Source: HXMU1420-13 sp965249965 (lineage in GTDB: Bacteria > Bacteroidota > Rhodothermia > Balneolales > Balneolaceae). Taken from it: a stretch of DNA of 64,000 nt. The DNA is taken from contig OZ252262.1 in assembly GCA_965249965.1 (NCBI GenBank), positions 3,286,001-3,350,000 on the forward strand, written 5' to 3'. Under the pieces are notes generated by a model. It did no database searches, was not told the origin of the DNA, and saw only the letters and a list, made by a program, of their open reading frames with translations. Both the position numbers and the translations under genes were made by a program. This document shows, piece after piece, positions 9,344-17,995 of the stretch; the first letter of the stretch is position 1; each line of letters begins with the position of its first letter.

Positions 9344-9790
9344 TTAGTCTGCCTTAACTACCCAAAATTTAACTTTTGGTTTTAAATCGCCGAGTAAATT
9401 GATAGTTGCAGTGTATTCACCTAATGCTTTCACATCATCATCGATGTTAATTAAGCGACGATCTACCATAATATCTCTTTCAGCTAATGCTTGCGCTAAT
9501 TGTACGTTAGTAACCGTTCCATGAATTTTGTCATCTTCACCGGTTGTTACTGAAATGGTTAGCGAAGTTGCTTCAAGCGTAGTTGCTAGTTCTTTTGCTT
9601 CTTGTACCGTTAGCTCAGCTTTTTGTGCTGCACGGGTTTTCATTAACTCAAGTTCAGCAATGGCCCCTTTTGTAGCTAATACAGCTTTTTTCTGAGGAAT
9701 TAGAAAATTCCGGCCATATCCGTCTTTAACAGATACTAAATCGCCAGCGTTACCTAATTTTTCGATGTCTTCTTTTAAGATAATTTTCAT
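9344..9790 (-). CDS. rplI: 50S ribosomal protein L9
   Basis: A 148-residue protein with the L9 N-terminal signature MKIILKEDIEKLGNAGD, then GYGRNFLIPQKKAV, then the long central helix and a C-terminal domain with KIHGTVTNVQLA. Binds 23S rRNA at the base of the L1 stalk region. Last gene of the rpsF-rpsR-rplI operon on the minus strand, 18 bases after rpsR. Confidence 0.97.
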   Translation of the reverse strand: MKIILKEDIEKLGNAGDLVSVKDGYGRNFLIPQKKAVLATKGAIAELELMKTRAAQKAELTVQEAKELATTLEATSLTISVTTGEDDKIHGTVTNVQLAQALAERDIMVDRRLINIDDDVKALGEYTATINLLGDLKPKVKFWVVKAD

Positions 9791-9808
9791 TGATTGCTCC
9801 TCCTGAGA

Positions 9809-10060
9809 TTAACGTAGATTTTCAGCTACATATGGCATTAACGCTAAAAAACGAGCTCGCTTTATAGCACGAGTTAACTGGCGCTGATGTTTTGCACTTG
9901 TTCCGGTAACACGACGAGGTAAAATCTTACCCTGATCGTTGGTGAAACGTTGTAGAGTGTCTACATCTTTGTAATCAATGTATTCAAGTCCGGCTTGTGT
10001 AAACTTGCACTGTTTAACTTTACGGACACTTTTCTTTGGATGAGATGGATTCTTAATCAT
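9809..10060 (-). CDS. rpsR: 30S ribosomal protein S18
   Basis: An 83-residue basic protein with the S18 core ITGTSAKHQRQL-type sequence (here RRVTGTSAKHQRQLTRAIKR) and the ending ALMPYVAE. It binds the S6 partner encoded just upstream and 16S rRNA in the platform of the small subunit. Twenty-four bases separate it from rpsF. Confidence 0.97.
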   Translation of the reverse strand: MIKNPSHPKKSVRKVKQCKFTQAGLEYIDYKDVDTLQRFTNDQGKILPRRVTGTSAKHQRQLTRAIKRARFLALMPYVAENLR

Positions 10061-10084
10061 AATAAATTCCTGTCAAATAGTGGG

Positions 10085-10459
10085 TTAGCCTTCGGTTGTT
10101 TCTTCAGGTACCTCAAATACATTAGGTACCGCATTCTTCTTAACTAACTCGCGATGACGAGTCATCTTTGCATCAAATTTAAGCGTTAAATAACGCATGA
10201 AATGATCATCGATTCGAAGATTACGTTCAACCAATGCAATGGTCTCGCTTGATGCAGACAGATACATATTTACATAGTACCCACTATTCTTTTTGTCGAT
10301 TTCGTAAGCAAACTTTCGCAAGCCCCATTCATCAACTTCTTCGATTTCCGCGCCGTTATCAGTGAATAGCTTATTAACTTTTTCAACGGCTTCTTTGTAC
10401 TGATCTTCCTCAAGTACTGGGTTTACGATATACGTAAACTCATAAACATTTTTACTCAT
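10085..10459 (-). CDS. rpsF: 30S ribosomal protein S6
   Basis: About 124 residues from the ATG at 10459, giving the normal S6 N-terminus MSKNVYEFTYIVNP. The frame stays open upstream to 10531, but that extension covers the leader hairpin and does not look like S6. Conserved parts include EWGLRKFAYEIDKKNSGYYV and the C-terminal RYLTLKFD. First gene of the rpsF-rpsR-rplI operon. No ssb gene lies between rpsF and rpsR, unlike many Firmicutes and some Proteobacteria. Confidence 0.96.
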   Translation of the reverse strand: MSKNVYEFTYIVNPVLEEDQYKEAVEKVNKLFTDNGAEIEEVDEWGLRKFAYEIDKKNSGYYVNMYLSASSETIALVERNLRIDDHFMRYLTLKFDAKMTRHRELVKKNAVPNVFEVPEETTEG

Positions 10460-10494
10460 AATTTTGTCTTTGGATGTTTCCGTTTTTGAAAACA

Positions 10495-10519
10495 GCTGTT
10501 CTACATTTTGCCGAACAGC
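10495..10519 (-). promoter_or_regulatory. Stem-loop in the rpsF leader
   Basis: GCTGTTC at 10495-10501 pairs perfectly with GAACAGC at 10513-10519, enclosing an 11-base loop, 36 bases upstream of the rpsF start. Ribosomal protein operons starting with rpsF are often autoregulated by an S6:S18-binding leader RNA. I do not see the usual CCG-containing loop on the transcribed strand, so this is only a candidate control hairpin. Confidence 0.4.
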
Positions 10520-10576
10520 AGAGAGCCTCAAATATACTAATTTTTCTTGGTTACAAGAATAGTAAATGAATATTTT

Positions 10577-10864
10577 TTACGAGTCGCGCAATGTTTCAAT
10601 ATCCCGTGCCAATTCAATATCTTTTTGAGTCACTTTATTGCCGGCATCGTGGGTTTGTAATGCGATAGATACACGATTATAGACATTATAGATTTCCGGA
10701 TGATGCCCCAATCTCTCGGCTTCAAATCCAACACGAACAATGAAAGCAAGCGCTTCTTTGAAATCGTTAAAAAGATATTCTTTGTAGATTTTATCTTCAC
10801 CAAGATTCCAGCCATCTAATTCAGCAATTTGGTCAATTATTTGATCATCATTCAAAGCATTCAC
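10577..10864 (-). CDS. phhA: 4a-hydroxytetrahydrobiopterin (pterin-4a-carbinolamine) dehydratase
   Basis: A 95-residue PCD/DCoH-like protein with the catalytic signature GHHPEIYNVYNRVSIALQTH (two neighbouring His and a later His), and GWNLGEDKIYKEYLF at the N-terminus. It dehydrates the 4a-hydroxy pterin formed by aromatic amino acid hydroxylases so that the cofactor can be recycled. No hydroxylase gene is in view. Monocistronic, transcribed away from the antiporter gene. A 9-base inverted repeat lies just upstream of its start. Confidence 0.92.
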   Translation of the reverse strand: MNALNDDQIIDQIAELDGWNLGEDKIYKEYLFNDFKEALAFIVRVGFEAERLGHHPEIYNVYNRVSIALQTHDAGNKVTQKDIELARDIETLRDS

Positions 10865-10889
10865 AATTATACCAGTTTAGTTTTCTTTT

Positions 10890-10918
10890 AACGATACATT
10901 TAATATGATTGTATCGTT
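10890..10918. promoter_or_regulatory. Perfect 9-base inverted repeat upstream of phhA
   Basis: AACGATACA (10890-10898) and TGTATCGTT (10910-10918) are exact complements separated by 11 bases. The repeat sits 26 bases upstream of phhA, in the divergent gap with the antiporter gene. It is followed by T residues on the plus strand, but no plus-strand gene ends there. An operator or leader hairpin for phhA fits better than a terminator. Confidence 0.45.
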
Positions 10919-10976
10919 TTTTGAGTTAACAATCTTTTAATCGTAAAACTAAAAATCAATTGATTCTTACATTTTG

Positions 10977-10997
10977 ATAGCATTTTAGTTATGCTAT
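10977..10997. promoter_or_regulatory. 7-base inverted repeat upstream of the antiporter gene
   Basis: ATAGCAT (10977-10983) and ATGCTAT (10991-10997) are exact complements with a 7-base spacer, about 38 bases upstream of the antiporter ATG. The location fits a regulator-binding site or an untranslated-leader hairpin. No regulator is identifiable. Confidence 0.35.
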
Positions 10998-11034
10998 TTT
11001 GAAACCGATAAGTGAACAAAATTAATTCTTAGAA

Positions 11035-12471
11035 ATGCTCCATAATTTCAGACAAGTAGCAAGGGTACTTTTTTTACTTTTAGGAATAGGGTTAATTCCA
11101 GAACTCATTTTAGCTGCTGAAGGTAGCGGGCATGGAATAGATGGAAGTGGCTTAAGCCTGTGGTGGACGATCCCATTTGCAGGAATCTTGTTATCTATTG
11201 CAATTTGTCCACTTGTAAATGAAGAATGGTGGCACCATAATTTTGGAAAAGTTTCGGCATTCTGGGGGCTACTGCTTGTTATCCCTATGATTTTCACTTT
11301 TGGATTTGAAGCAACACTGTACGAAGTACTCCACGCCTATTTATTAGAGTACATTCCATTCATCATTCTGCTGCTTGCTTTATTTACCATTTCTGGCGGA
11401 GTTCGAATTAAAGGATATTTAAAAGGTACGCCCGAAGTAAATACAGGGATTCTACTTATAGGTACGTTATTGGCTAGTTGGATGGGGACAACAGGTGCAG
11501 CCATGCTTCTTATTCGTCCGATTCTTCGAGCTAATGCTTGGAGAAATACCAAAAAACACATTGTTATTTTCTTCATCTTTTTGGTTGCAAACGTTGGCGG
11601 CTCTTTAACTCCTCTTGGCGATCCTCCACTCTTTCTTGGGTTTCTTCAGGGAGTAGATTTTTTCTGGACAACAACCAACTTGTTTTGGGAAATGGCATTT
11701 GTATCAGTAGTACTTTTAATAATTTACTATGCCTGGGATAAATATTTATACAACAAAGAAACTAATACCCCTCCGGTCGATGATGGCAATGAACCATTAG
11801 GCTTAGAAGGTTCATTCAATTTGATATTAATTCTGGGTGTAGTTGGGGCTGTTTTGTTCTCCGGATTAGTTCATATAGGCGAATTTACCGTATTTCATGT
11901 GCATGTTAAATTCGAAAACTTAATCCGCGACGTCGCTCTATTATTATTGAGCTGGTTAAGTTGGCATTTTACCTCAAAAGAAAGCCGAGCAGCTAATGGC
12001 TTTAATTGGTTCCCTATCCAAGAAGTGGGAAAGTTATTTGCAGGAATTTTTATCACAATTATAGCCCCTATCGCAATGTTAAAAGCTGCGAACCAGGGTG
12101 AAGGAACTCTTCAATTTGTAAATAATGCAGTTTTTGATAGCGCAGGTAATCCTATAAATGAAATGTTTTTCTGGATTACTGGCTTACTTTCTGCGTTTTT
12201 AGATAATGCACCAACATATCTTGTATTCTTTAATGCTGCCGGTGGTAATGCCGAAATCTTAATGAATGAAATGACCAGTACCTTGATTGCAATTTCCTCT
12301 GGGGCTGTTTTCTTTGGAGCACTTACATATATCGGTAACGCTCCAAATTTTATGGTTAAATCAATTGCTGATCAAAATGGTGTAAAAATGCCAAGTTTTG
12401 GTGGATATATGATTTGGTCGGTAGGTATATTGGTACCAGTTTACATATTGGTAACCCTCATTTTTATATAA
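11035..12471 (+). CDS. Sodium:proton antiporter of the NhaD/CitMHS-like ion transporter superfamily
   Basis: A 478-residue inner membrane protein with about 12 hydrophobic helices. Diagnostic segments are TGAAMLLIRPILRANAWR, GGSLTPLGDPPLFLGFL, FLDNAPTYLVFFN and YIGNAPNFMVKSIA. The paired GD/DNAP and GNAPN motifs are typical of ion-transporter half-repeats. Bacteroidota members with these motifs are annotated as Na+/H+ antiporters. The direction and ion are inferred from the family. An Omp85-like gene starts two bases after the stop, an unusual partner. Confidence 0.82.
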   Translation: MLHNFRQVARVLFLLLGIGLIPELILAAEGSGHGIDGSGLSLWWTIPFAGILLSIAICPLVNEEWWHHNFGKVSAFWGLLLVIPMIFTFGFEATLYEVLHAYLLEYIPFIILLLALFTISGGVRIKGYLKGTPEVNTGILLIGTLLASWMGTTGAAMLLIRPILRANAWRNTKKHIVIFFIFLVANVGGSLTPLGDPPLFLGFLQGVDFFWTTTNLFWEMAFVSVVLLIIYYAWDKYLYNKETNTPPVDDGNEPLGLEGSFNLILILGVVGAVLFSGLVHIGEFTVFHVHVKFENLIRDVALLLLSWLSWHFTSKESRAANGFNWFPIQEVGKLFAGIFITIIAPIAMLKAANQGEGTLQFVNNAVFDSAGNPINEMFFWITGLLSAFLDNAPTYLVFFNAAGGNAEILMNEMTSTLIAISSGAVFFGALTYIGNAPNFMVKSIADQNGVKMPSFGGYMIWSVGILVPVYILVTLIFI

Positions 12472-12473
12472 AA

Positions 12474-13634
12474 TTGCAAGCCAAATTACACTATTACCTC
12501 AGAGTAAGTTCACTATTTGCCATACTTATACTGCTGCCAGAATTATCTTCTGCACAAAGTAATTCAGCTGATTCTACCGACTTTGCTTTTCTTCCGGCGG
12601 TATCATATAACTCAGATTTAGGTCTTATTGCCGGAGGCGTTGCGAGTTGGTACAACTACAAAGACAATACCTATCCATTTTATAGCTATGTAAATGTTGC
12701 TGCAATTATTTCAACAAAGGGATTAGCTTCTTTTAGTTTATTTTTTGATAAACCGAATGCTTTTGAGAAAAACATTCGGTTAACAAGCGAAGTATTTGCC
12801 TCCCGCTTTTTTGAAGATGCCTACTTTGGGATTGCCAACTACACAAAAATCACAGATACTCCACCGGATTTACCACTTTTTTATCAGTTTCAATCTTTTT
12901 CTATGGGTACTCGGATTAATGCGAGAGTCCCTATTTATAAAGGTGACAACAATAAACAGCTCGATGCTAACTTCATCCTCAATTTCAGGTATGAAACTCC
13001 CTGGGATAATGGAACCAATCGTTTAATTACTCTAGACCAACCATTGGGAGTAGAAGGTGGAAGAACATCTATGCTTGGAACCGGATTAATTTGGGAGAAT
13101 AGAAATAGTGAGTTTCAGCCAACCAGAGGAAACTATGTTGAAAGTCGATTGGAGATAGGTAAAACACTTTGGGGAAGCTCTTATGACTTATTGGTGTTCG
13201 AAAATAACATCCGGCAATATTTTACTTTCTTTCTGATTCGTGATATCACCTTTGCCGGTTCTTTGTTTTCTCGATTTACCTCAGGTGATGTCCCCTACTG
13301 GAAACTCTCTTACGCAGGAGATGAAGAAACTCTTAGAGGTTATGAAAGCCGCAGATTTGTGGATGACCATGTTCTTTTGCTAAATACAGAATTACGAACC
13401 TGGTTGTTTACAATCCCTGATTCTGATGTAAGGTTTGGCGGCACACTTTTTATGGACACCGGCAGAACATTTGCAAAAGGCGACTCGTTTGACCTGATAA
13501 CTAGTGATTTAAAAACCACATTTGGATTCGGGGGACTCGCCTCATTCTTTGCTCCCGATTTTATTATTCGTGCAGATTTTGGCTTCTCTGACGAAGGAGT
13601 AGGGATTTATTTCACTACAGGTTTTATGTTCTAA
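12474..13634 (+). CDS. Omp85/BamA-type outer membrane barrel without POTRA domains
   Basis: About 386 residues from a TTG at 12474, chosen because it gives a signal peptide ending near SSAQ and leaves only two bases after the antiporter stop. An upstream in-frame GTG at 12414 lies within the antiporter. The mature protein is almost all barrel, with the surface-antigen features LRGYESRRF (the loop-6 RGF/Y motif) and a C-terminus ending in Phe. There is no room for POTRA repeats, so it resembles short noNterm Omp85 proteins. It is a paralogue of 33758-34891. Its role could be export of a lipoprotein or lipid; unknown. Confidence 0.75.
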   Translation: MQAKLHYYLRVSSLFAILILLPELSSAQSNSADSTDFAFLPAVSYNSDLGLIAGGVASWYNYKDNTYPFYSYVNVAAIISTKGLASFSLFFDKPNAFEKNIRLTSEVFASRFFEDAYFGIANYTKITDTPPDLPLFYQFQSFSMGTRINARVPIYKGDNNKQLDANFILNFRYETPWDNGTNRLITLDQPLGVEGGRTSMLGTGLIWENRNSEFQPTRGNYVESRLEIGKTLWGSSYDLLVFENNIRQYFTFFLIRDITFAGSLFSRFTSGDVPYWKLSYAGDEETLRGYESRRFVDDHVLLLNTELRTWLFTIPDSDVRFGGTLFMDTGRTFAKGDSFDLITSDLKTTFGFGGLASFFAPDFIIRADFGFSDEGVGIYFTTGFMF

Positions 13635-13662
13635 TATTGGGATTACTTCGCTAATTCACTTA

Positions 13663-13682
13663 AAAAGAGATTATACTCTTTT
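13663..13682. terminator. Bidirectional terminator hairpin between convergent genes
   Basis: AAAAGAG (13663-13669) pairs with CTCTTTT (13676-13682) around a 6-base loop. It lies between the end of the Omp85-like gene and the end of uppP, which face each other. A/T-rich flanks on both sides allow use in both directions. Confidence 0.6.
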
Positions 13683-13683
13683 C

Positions 13684-14499
13684 TTATACGCCTTGGGTTA
13701 AAAACCAAATCAATCCAATTCCACCAACTAACCAGCAGTAGTAAGCGAAATAATGAAATCCTTGTTTTTTGAGAATAATTATTAGGTATTTCAACGCATA
13801 ATATCCGGATATAAATGCAGTAAAGAAGCCGACAATTAAACTGGTAATCTCTGATGAATTTATTCCTGCTTCAATAGCCTCCCCCATTTGTAGAATCATT
13901 GCACCACCTATTACAGGAATTACCATTAAGAATGAAAAATTAGCCGCTTCTTCTCTACTAATTCCAAGATATAGAGAAGTAGATATCGTAGATCCGGATC
14001 TACTTATACCCGGTATCATAGCAAAAGCCTGCGAAATACCTATTAAAAATGCTTTCCCTAAAGTCACTTTTCCAGCAGGGTTTTTGGAAAATCGTGTTAG
14101 AAAAAGAATGATTCCTGTTACGATTAACATGCCCGAAACTAATAAGGGGTTCATAAAAATATCTTCAATAGAATCTTTTAGAGTAAATCCGACAATAAAG
14201 GCTGGTATCATACTAACCAGAATAAAACCAATAGTTTTTACTTCATAATCATCTGTTGTAGTGGATGGTGATTTTAAAAATCGTACTCCGGCCTTCAAAA
14301 GATTTAGAATCTCTGTTTTATAATAAATTACTATACTGCACAGCGTCCCAAAATGAACAACAACCTCAAATGTAATTCCCATTTCTGTGTCTCCATCAAG
14401 TATATATCTCCCTAGCGCTAAGTGACCAGAACTACTAATTGGTAAAAATTCTGTTAATCCTTGAATTAGTCCCAATAAAAAAGATTGTAAAATGTCCAT
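13684..14499 (-). CDS. uppP: Undecaprenyl-diphosphatase
   Basis: A 271-residue polytopic membrane enzyme that dephosphorylates undecaprenyl pyrophosphate so that the lipid carrier can be reused for peptidoglycan and surface glycans; it also confers bacitracin tolerance. Both active-site motifs are clear: GLTEFLPISSSGHL near residues 14-28 and PGISRSGSTIS in the middle. Convergent with the preceding gene, divergent from moxR. Confidence 0.96.
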   Translation of the reverse strand: MDILQSFLLGLIQGLTEFLPISSSGHLALGRYILDGDTEMGITFEVVVHFGTLCSIVIYYKTEILNLLKAGVRFLKSPSTTTDDYEVKTIGFILVSMIPAFIVGFTLKDSIEDIFMNPLLVSGMLIVTGIILFLTRFSKNPAGKVTLGKAFLIGISQAFAMIPGISRSGSTISTSLYLGISREEAANFSFLMVIPVIGGAMILQMGEAIEAGINSSEITSLIVGFFTAFISGYYALKYLIIILKKQGFHYFAYYCWLVGGIGLIWFLTQGV

Positions 14500-14571
14500 G
14501 TATTATATTTGATGCTTTAAAAGAAGACGAGAACTTAAGAACATAATTAAACGATAACCACGAAAAGTATT

Positions 14572-15573
14572 ATGACTGAGCAAGTAATTGATATGGAAGC
14601 ATTGCAAGCAAAAATTGAAAAAAGCAGTGCTTTTATCGACGATATCAGAGTAGAACTCGATAAAGTGATCATTGGCCAACACTACATGATCGATCGATTA
14701 CTAATTGGATTGTTAACCAATGGCCATGTATTACTTGAAGGGGTACCGGGCCTAGCTAAAACACTGACCGTTTCCTCTTTGGCAAAGGTTATCGCAACTG
14801 ATTTTCAACGCATCCAATTTACCCCCGACTTATTACCTGCCGATTTGATTGGAACATTGATATATAATCAAAAAGAAGGGGATTTCTTTGTGAAAAAGGG
14901 TCCCATTTTTGCGAATATTATTCTTGCTGATGAGATCAACAGATCGCCGGCAAAAGTACAAAGTGCTTTGTTAGAAGCAATGCAGGAGAAACAGGTTACC
15001 ATTGGGGAAGAGACCTTTTTGCTAGATGAACCATTTCTTGTACTTGCAACCCAAAACCCGGTTGAGCAAGAAGGTACATATCCACTCCCGGAAGCTCAGG
15101 TTGATCGTTTTATGTTAAAACTAAAAATCGGATATCCTACCGAAAAAGAAGAGCTGGAAATAATGCGCCGAATGGCAAGAACCGGTGCAAAAACAGAATT
15201 GAATAAAGTTGTTGACGTTAAAACTATATTAAAAGCTAGAGAAACTGTAAATGAAATTTATATCGATGAAAAAGTAGAAAAATATATTGTCGATTTAGTT
15301 TTTGCTACAAGAAATCCTAAGAATTATGGCCTAGATGATCTAGATGAATTAATCAATTTTGGGGCATCACCAAGAGCTACTATCAACTTAAACTTAGCTT
15401 CAAGAGCTCATGCCTTTATGGAACATCGGGCTTATGTTACACCTGAGGATGTTCGAACGATTGCCATGGATATTTTAAGGCATAGAATTATCCCAACTTT
15501 CGAAGCAGAAGCTGAAGACATTTCTCCAGAAGATATTGTAGAAAAAATCATGCAGAACGTACAAGTTCCGTAA
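14572..15573 (+). CDS. MoxR-family AAA+ ATPase (stand-alone copy)
   Basis: A 333-residue AAA_3/MoxR chaperone-like ATPase. Walker A is EGVPGLAKT (about residues 59-67), Walker B is ILADEINRSP, and LATQNPVEQEGTYPLPEAQ with DRFMLK is the usual MoxR sensor region. MoxR proteins assist maturation of other proteins, often with DUF58 and VWA partners. Here no DUF58 or VWA gene follows; a small unknown gene does. A second MoxR in its full operon lies at 43743-44768, so this copy may serve the same or different clients in trans. Confidence 0.93.
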   Translation: MTEQVIDMEALQAKIEKSSAFIDDIRVELDKVIIGQHYMIDRLLIGLLTNGHVLLEGVPGLAKTLTVSSLAKVIATDFQRIQFTPDLLPADLIGTLIYNQKEGDFFVKKGPIFANIILADEINRSPAKVQSALLEAMQEKQVTIGEETFLLDEPFLVLATQNPVEQEGTYPLPEAQVDRFMLKLKIGYPTEKEELEIMRRMARTGAKTELNKVVDVKTILKARETVNEIYIDEKVEKYIVDLVFATRNPKNYGLDDLDELINFGASPRATINLNLASRAHAFMEHRAYVTPEDVRTIAMDILRHRIIPTFEAEAEDISPEDIVEKIMQNVQVP

Positions 15574-15606
15574 ATTTAATTTCTAATTTTTTAAATGCAT
15601 AAAATA

Positions 15607-15645
15607 CATTAATGTGTATTCGAATTTGTACAATACACATTAGTG
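15607..15645. promoter_or_regulatory. 14-base inverted repeat upstream of a small unknown gene
   Basis: The arms lie at 15607-15620 and 15632-15645 and match at 13 of 14 positions (core AATGTGTATT / AATACACATT), with an 11-base spacer. The repeat ends only five bases before the ATG at 15650, so it covers the ribosome-binding region. It could be an operator or a translation-blocking hairpin. It has no T-run, so a simple terminator for moxR is less likely. Confidence 0.55.
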
Positions 15646-15649
15646 AAAC

Positions 15650-15898
15650 ATGCGAATTAAAATCGTCCCGCGTGGCAACATTTCAAGTTCACGCAAAAAG
15701 AGTTCAAAATATTCTCCTTTAATGGAGGCACTGGGTAAGTTAAAACCTGGAGGGGATGCAATTCAGGTTAAGTATGCAAACGAGAAAGAGCTGAGCTCTG
15801 CACGAAATGTTGTTTATGCTTTTAATCGGGAAAACAATAAAAAAGTTAAGAGCAAAAAAGATACTCAGAATAAGATCGTATTCTTTTATTTGAAGTGA
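15650..15898 (+). CDS. Small basic protein of unknown function
   Basis: An 82-residue, strongly Lys-rich protein (SSSRKKSSKYS near the start and NRENNKKVKSKKD near the end) with no signal peptide or membrane helix. I do not recognise the family. The basic composition and central pattern LKPGGDAIQVKY hint at nucleic-acid binding, but that is speculation. It follows moxR after 76 bases that contain a strong inverted repeat, and ends just before the bidirectional terminator shared with rpsA. Confidence 0.55.
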   Translation: MRIKIVPRGNISSSRKKSSKYSPLMEALGKLKPGGDAIQVKYANEKELSSARNVVYAFNRENNKKVKSKKDTQNKIVFFYLK

Positions 15899-15923
15899 TC
15901 CCTACTTAATTAATGAACAAAAA

Positions 15924-15958
15924 AAGCCCTCCATCATCGATGCAGGGCTTAAGTTTTT
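15924..15958. terminator. Bidirectional terminator between the small gene and rpsA
   Basis: AAGCCCT (15924-15930) pairs with AGGGCTT (15944-15950), followed by T residues on the plus strand and preceded by a run of A, which reads as T on the minus strand. Its position between two convergent genes suits both. Confidence 0.85.
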
Positions 15959-15976
15959 TATAGAGAAAAGTGAAGT

Positions 15977-17941
15977 TTAGTCTTCTTTTTCTTTCTTTGC
16001 ATCAGCTGCTTCCTCAGCTTCCATCTTTTCTTTCAATGCTGCAAGACCACTCATTTCACCAAGTGTTGGTGCACCTGTTTCAATTCCAGCTTGTTCAGCT
16101 GCTTTCTCAGCGGCTTTTTTAGCTTTCTTTTGATCGGTATCCAACTGGCTTAAATCGATAGACTTTGCGTGTTCATCAAATTTCAGAATGAATGCTTCCA
16201 GCTTGTCACCTTCTTTAAATTCAGGCTCAACAGCTTTTGTCATGTTTAAGAATGCTTCAGCACCTACAGAAAGTTTAACAAAAGCACCTCGATCGGTTAC
16301 TTTTACAACTTCACCTTCAACTTTAGACCCTGGTGTAAGTTCACGTGCATAAGTTTCCCAAGGATTTTCAAGTACTTGCTTATGACCAAGTGTGATTCTA
16401 CGGTTATCGAAATCAATACCTAGAATTACAACTTCGATTTCCTGATCTTTGGTAACAACTTCATTTGGATGCTCCACTTTGTCTTCCCAACTAAGGTCAG
16501 AAACGTGAATTAATCCATCAATTCCCGGCTCAAGTTCTACGAACACTCCAAAGTTTGTTAGATTGCGAACAAATCCGCTATGCTTAGAACCAATTGGGAA
16601 ACGTTCTAGAATGTCTGCCCATGGATCGTTAGTTAGTTGTTTCACACCAAGAGAAATTTTCTTCTCGTCTTCGTTGATGTTTAGAACAATACATTCTACC
16701 ACATCGTCTTTCTCAACTAGTTGAGAAGGGTGTTTGATATTTTGAGTCCAGCTCATTTCAGAAATATGAATCAAGCCTTCAACACCTTTTTCTAATTCAA
16801 TAAATGCACCGTAATCAGCAATAGAAACCACACGGCCCTGAACTTTCATTGCTTCTGGGTATTTAGCATGAATTTCTTCCCATGGATGTGGCTGTAACTG
16901 CTTCAGTCCAAGAGAAACACGCTTGCTGCGCTCATCAAAGTCGATTACTGCAACGTTTAGTCGCTGATCCAACTGAACAATTTCATTCGGGTTATCAACA
17001 CGTCCCCATGATAGGTCTGTGATATGGAGTAGACCGTCAACGCCACCAAGATCAATGAATACACCGAAATCTGTGATGTTTTTAACTGCACCTTCGAGTA
17101 CCTGACCGGCTTCAATGGTTTCAAGAATTTGCTCACGTTGTTCTTCAAGATCAGATTCGATCAATGCACGGTGAGATACAACCACGTTTTCAGCAGCCAT
17201 ATTTAACTTAACTACTGCGAATTCCATGGTTTTACCAACATAGGCATCGAAATCACGTACCGGACGCACATCGATTTGAGATCCCGGTAAGAAAGCGTCG
17301 ATTCCGAATAAATCAACAACCATACCACCTTTAATTCGGCGTTTGATTAAGCCTTCAACAACCTCAGCTGTTCCGTGTGCACCTTCAATTTTCTCCCATG
17401 CAAGTAAAATATCCGCTTTACGACGTGATAAAATTAATTGACCTTCTTTGTCTTCAACTCGGTCTAAAAATACTTCTACTTCATCGCCGGGAGCCATATT
17501 CTCAAGACTTTTGCCCGAGAACTCGTTTACTGCGATGATACCTTCTGATTTGAACCCAATGTCGATTACAACATATTTCTCATCAATTGAAACTATACGG
17601 CCGGTAACAATTTCTTTTTCCTCGATGGTATTTAGCGTGTTCTCGTACATCCCCATTAATTGGTTGTACTCATCTGCTGTGTACTCATCGGATGGTGAAT
17701 CCAGTTGGTCGAAGGTATAAACTTCGCCTTCAACGTCACCTGAAAATACATGTGTTAGAGTTTCTTCTTTGCTTGCTGTTTCCTCGGTCTCGTTTACTTC
17801 TTCAGCAGCGTTTTCTTCAACAGGAGTTTCTTCAGTAGCTTCAACTTCAGATGTTTCTTCAACAGCTACTTCTTCTACGGCAGTAGTTTCTTCTGCGATT
17901 GTTTCTTTGTTTTCGATTGGGTCTTTTGTGTCTTCTGACAT
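15977..17941 (-). CDS. rpsA: 30S ribosomal protein S1
   Basis: A 654-residue protein with a Glu-rich N-terminal extension of roughly 65 residues, then six S1 RNA-binding domains. Repeated motifs include GVFIDLGGVDGLLHITDLSW, GAFIELEKGVEGLIHISEMSW and GVFVELEPGIDGLIHVSDLSW. It brings mRNA to the 30S subunit and matters most where Shine-Dalgarno sites are weak, as in Bacteroidota. The acidic extension is longer than in E. coli S1. It lies 54 bases downstream of cmk on the same strand, the classic cmk-rpsA pairing. Confidence 0.95.
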   Translation of the reverse strand: MSEDTKDPIENKETIAEETTAVEEVAVEETSEVEATEETPVEENAAEEVNETEETASKEETLTHVFSGDVEGEVYTFDQLDSPSDEYTADEYNQLMGMYENTLNTIEEKEIVTGRIVSIDEKYVVIDIGFKSEGIIAVNEFSGKSLENMAPGDEVEVFLDRVEDKEGQLILSRRKADILLAWEKIEGAHGTAEVVEGLIKRRIKGGMVVDLFGIDAFLPGSQIDVRPVRDFDAYVGKTMEFAVVKLNMAAENVVVSHRALIESDLEEQREQILETIEAGQVLEGAVKNITDFGVFIDLGGVDGLLHITDLSWGRVDNPNEIVQLDQRLNVAVIDFDERSKRVSLGLKQLQPHPWEEIHAKYPEAMKVQGRVVSIADYGAFIELEKGVEGLIHISEMSWTQNIKHPSQLVEKDDVVECIVLNINEDEKKISLGVKQLTNDPWADILERFPIGSKHSGFVRNLTNFGVFVELEPGIDGLIHVSDLSWEDKVEHPNEVVTKDQEIEVVILGIDFDNRRITLGHKQVLENPWETYARELTPGSKVEGEVVKVTDRGAFVKLSVGAEAFLNMTKAVEPEFKEGDKLEAFILKFDEHAKSIDLSQLDTDQKKAKKAAEKAAEQAGIETGAPTLGEMSGLAALKEKMEAEEAADAKKEKED

Positions 17942-17995
17942 TATAAAATTAGTTAATGGATTACCTCACAACCGACTTTCGATCGTGGGATAAGG

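Noticed and set aside
10495..10519. Classical S6:S18 autoregulatory leader
   Set aside because: A hairpin is present, but the expected CCG loop on the transcribed strand is not, so I keep it as an unspecific leader hairpin.
10460..10531. N-terminal extension of S6
   Set aside because: The extra 24 residues cover the leader hairpin and do not match the S6 family; the start at 10459 does.
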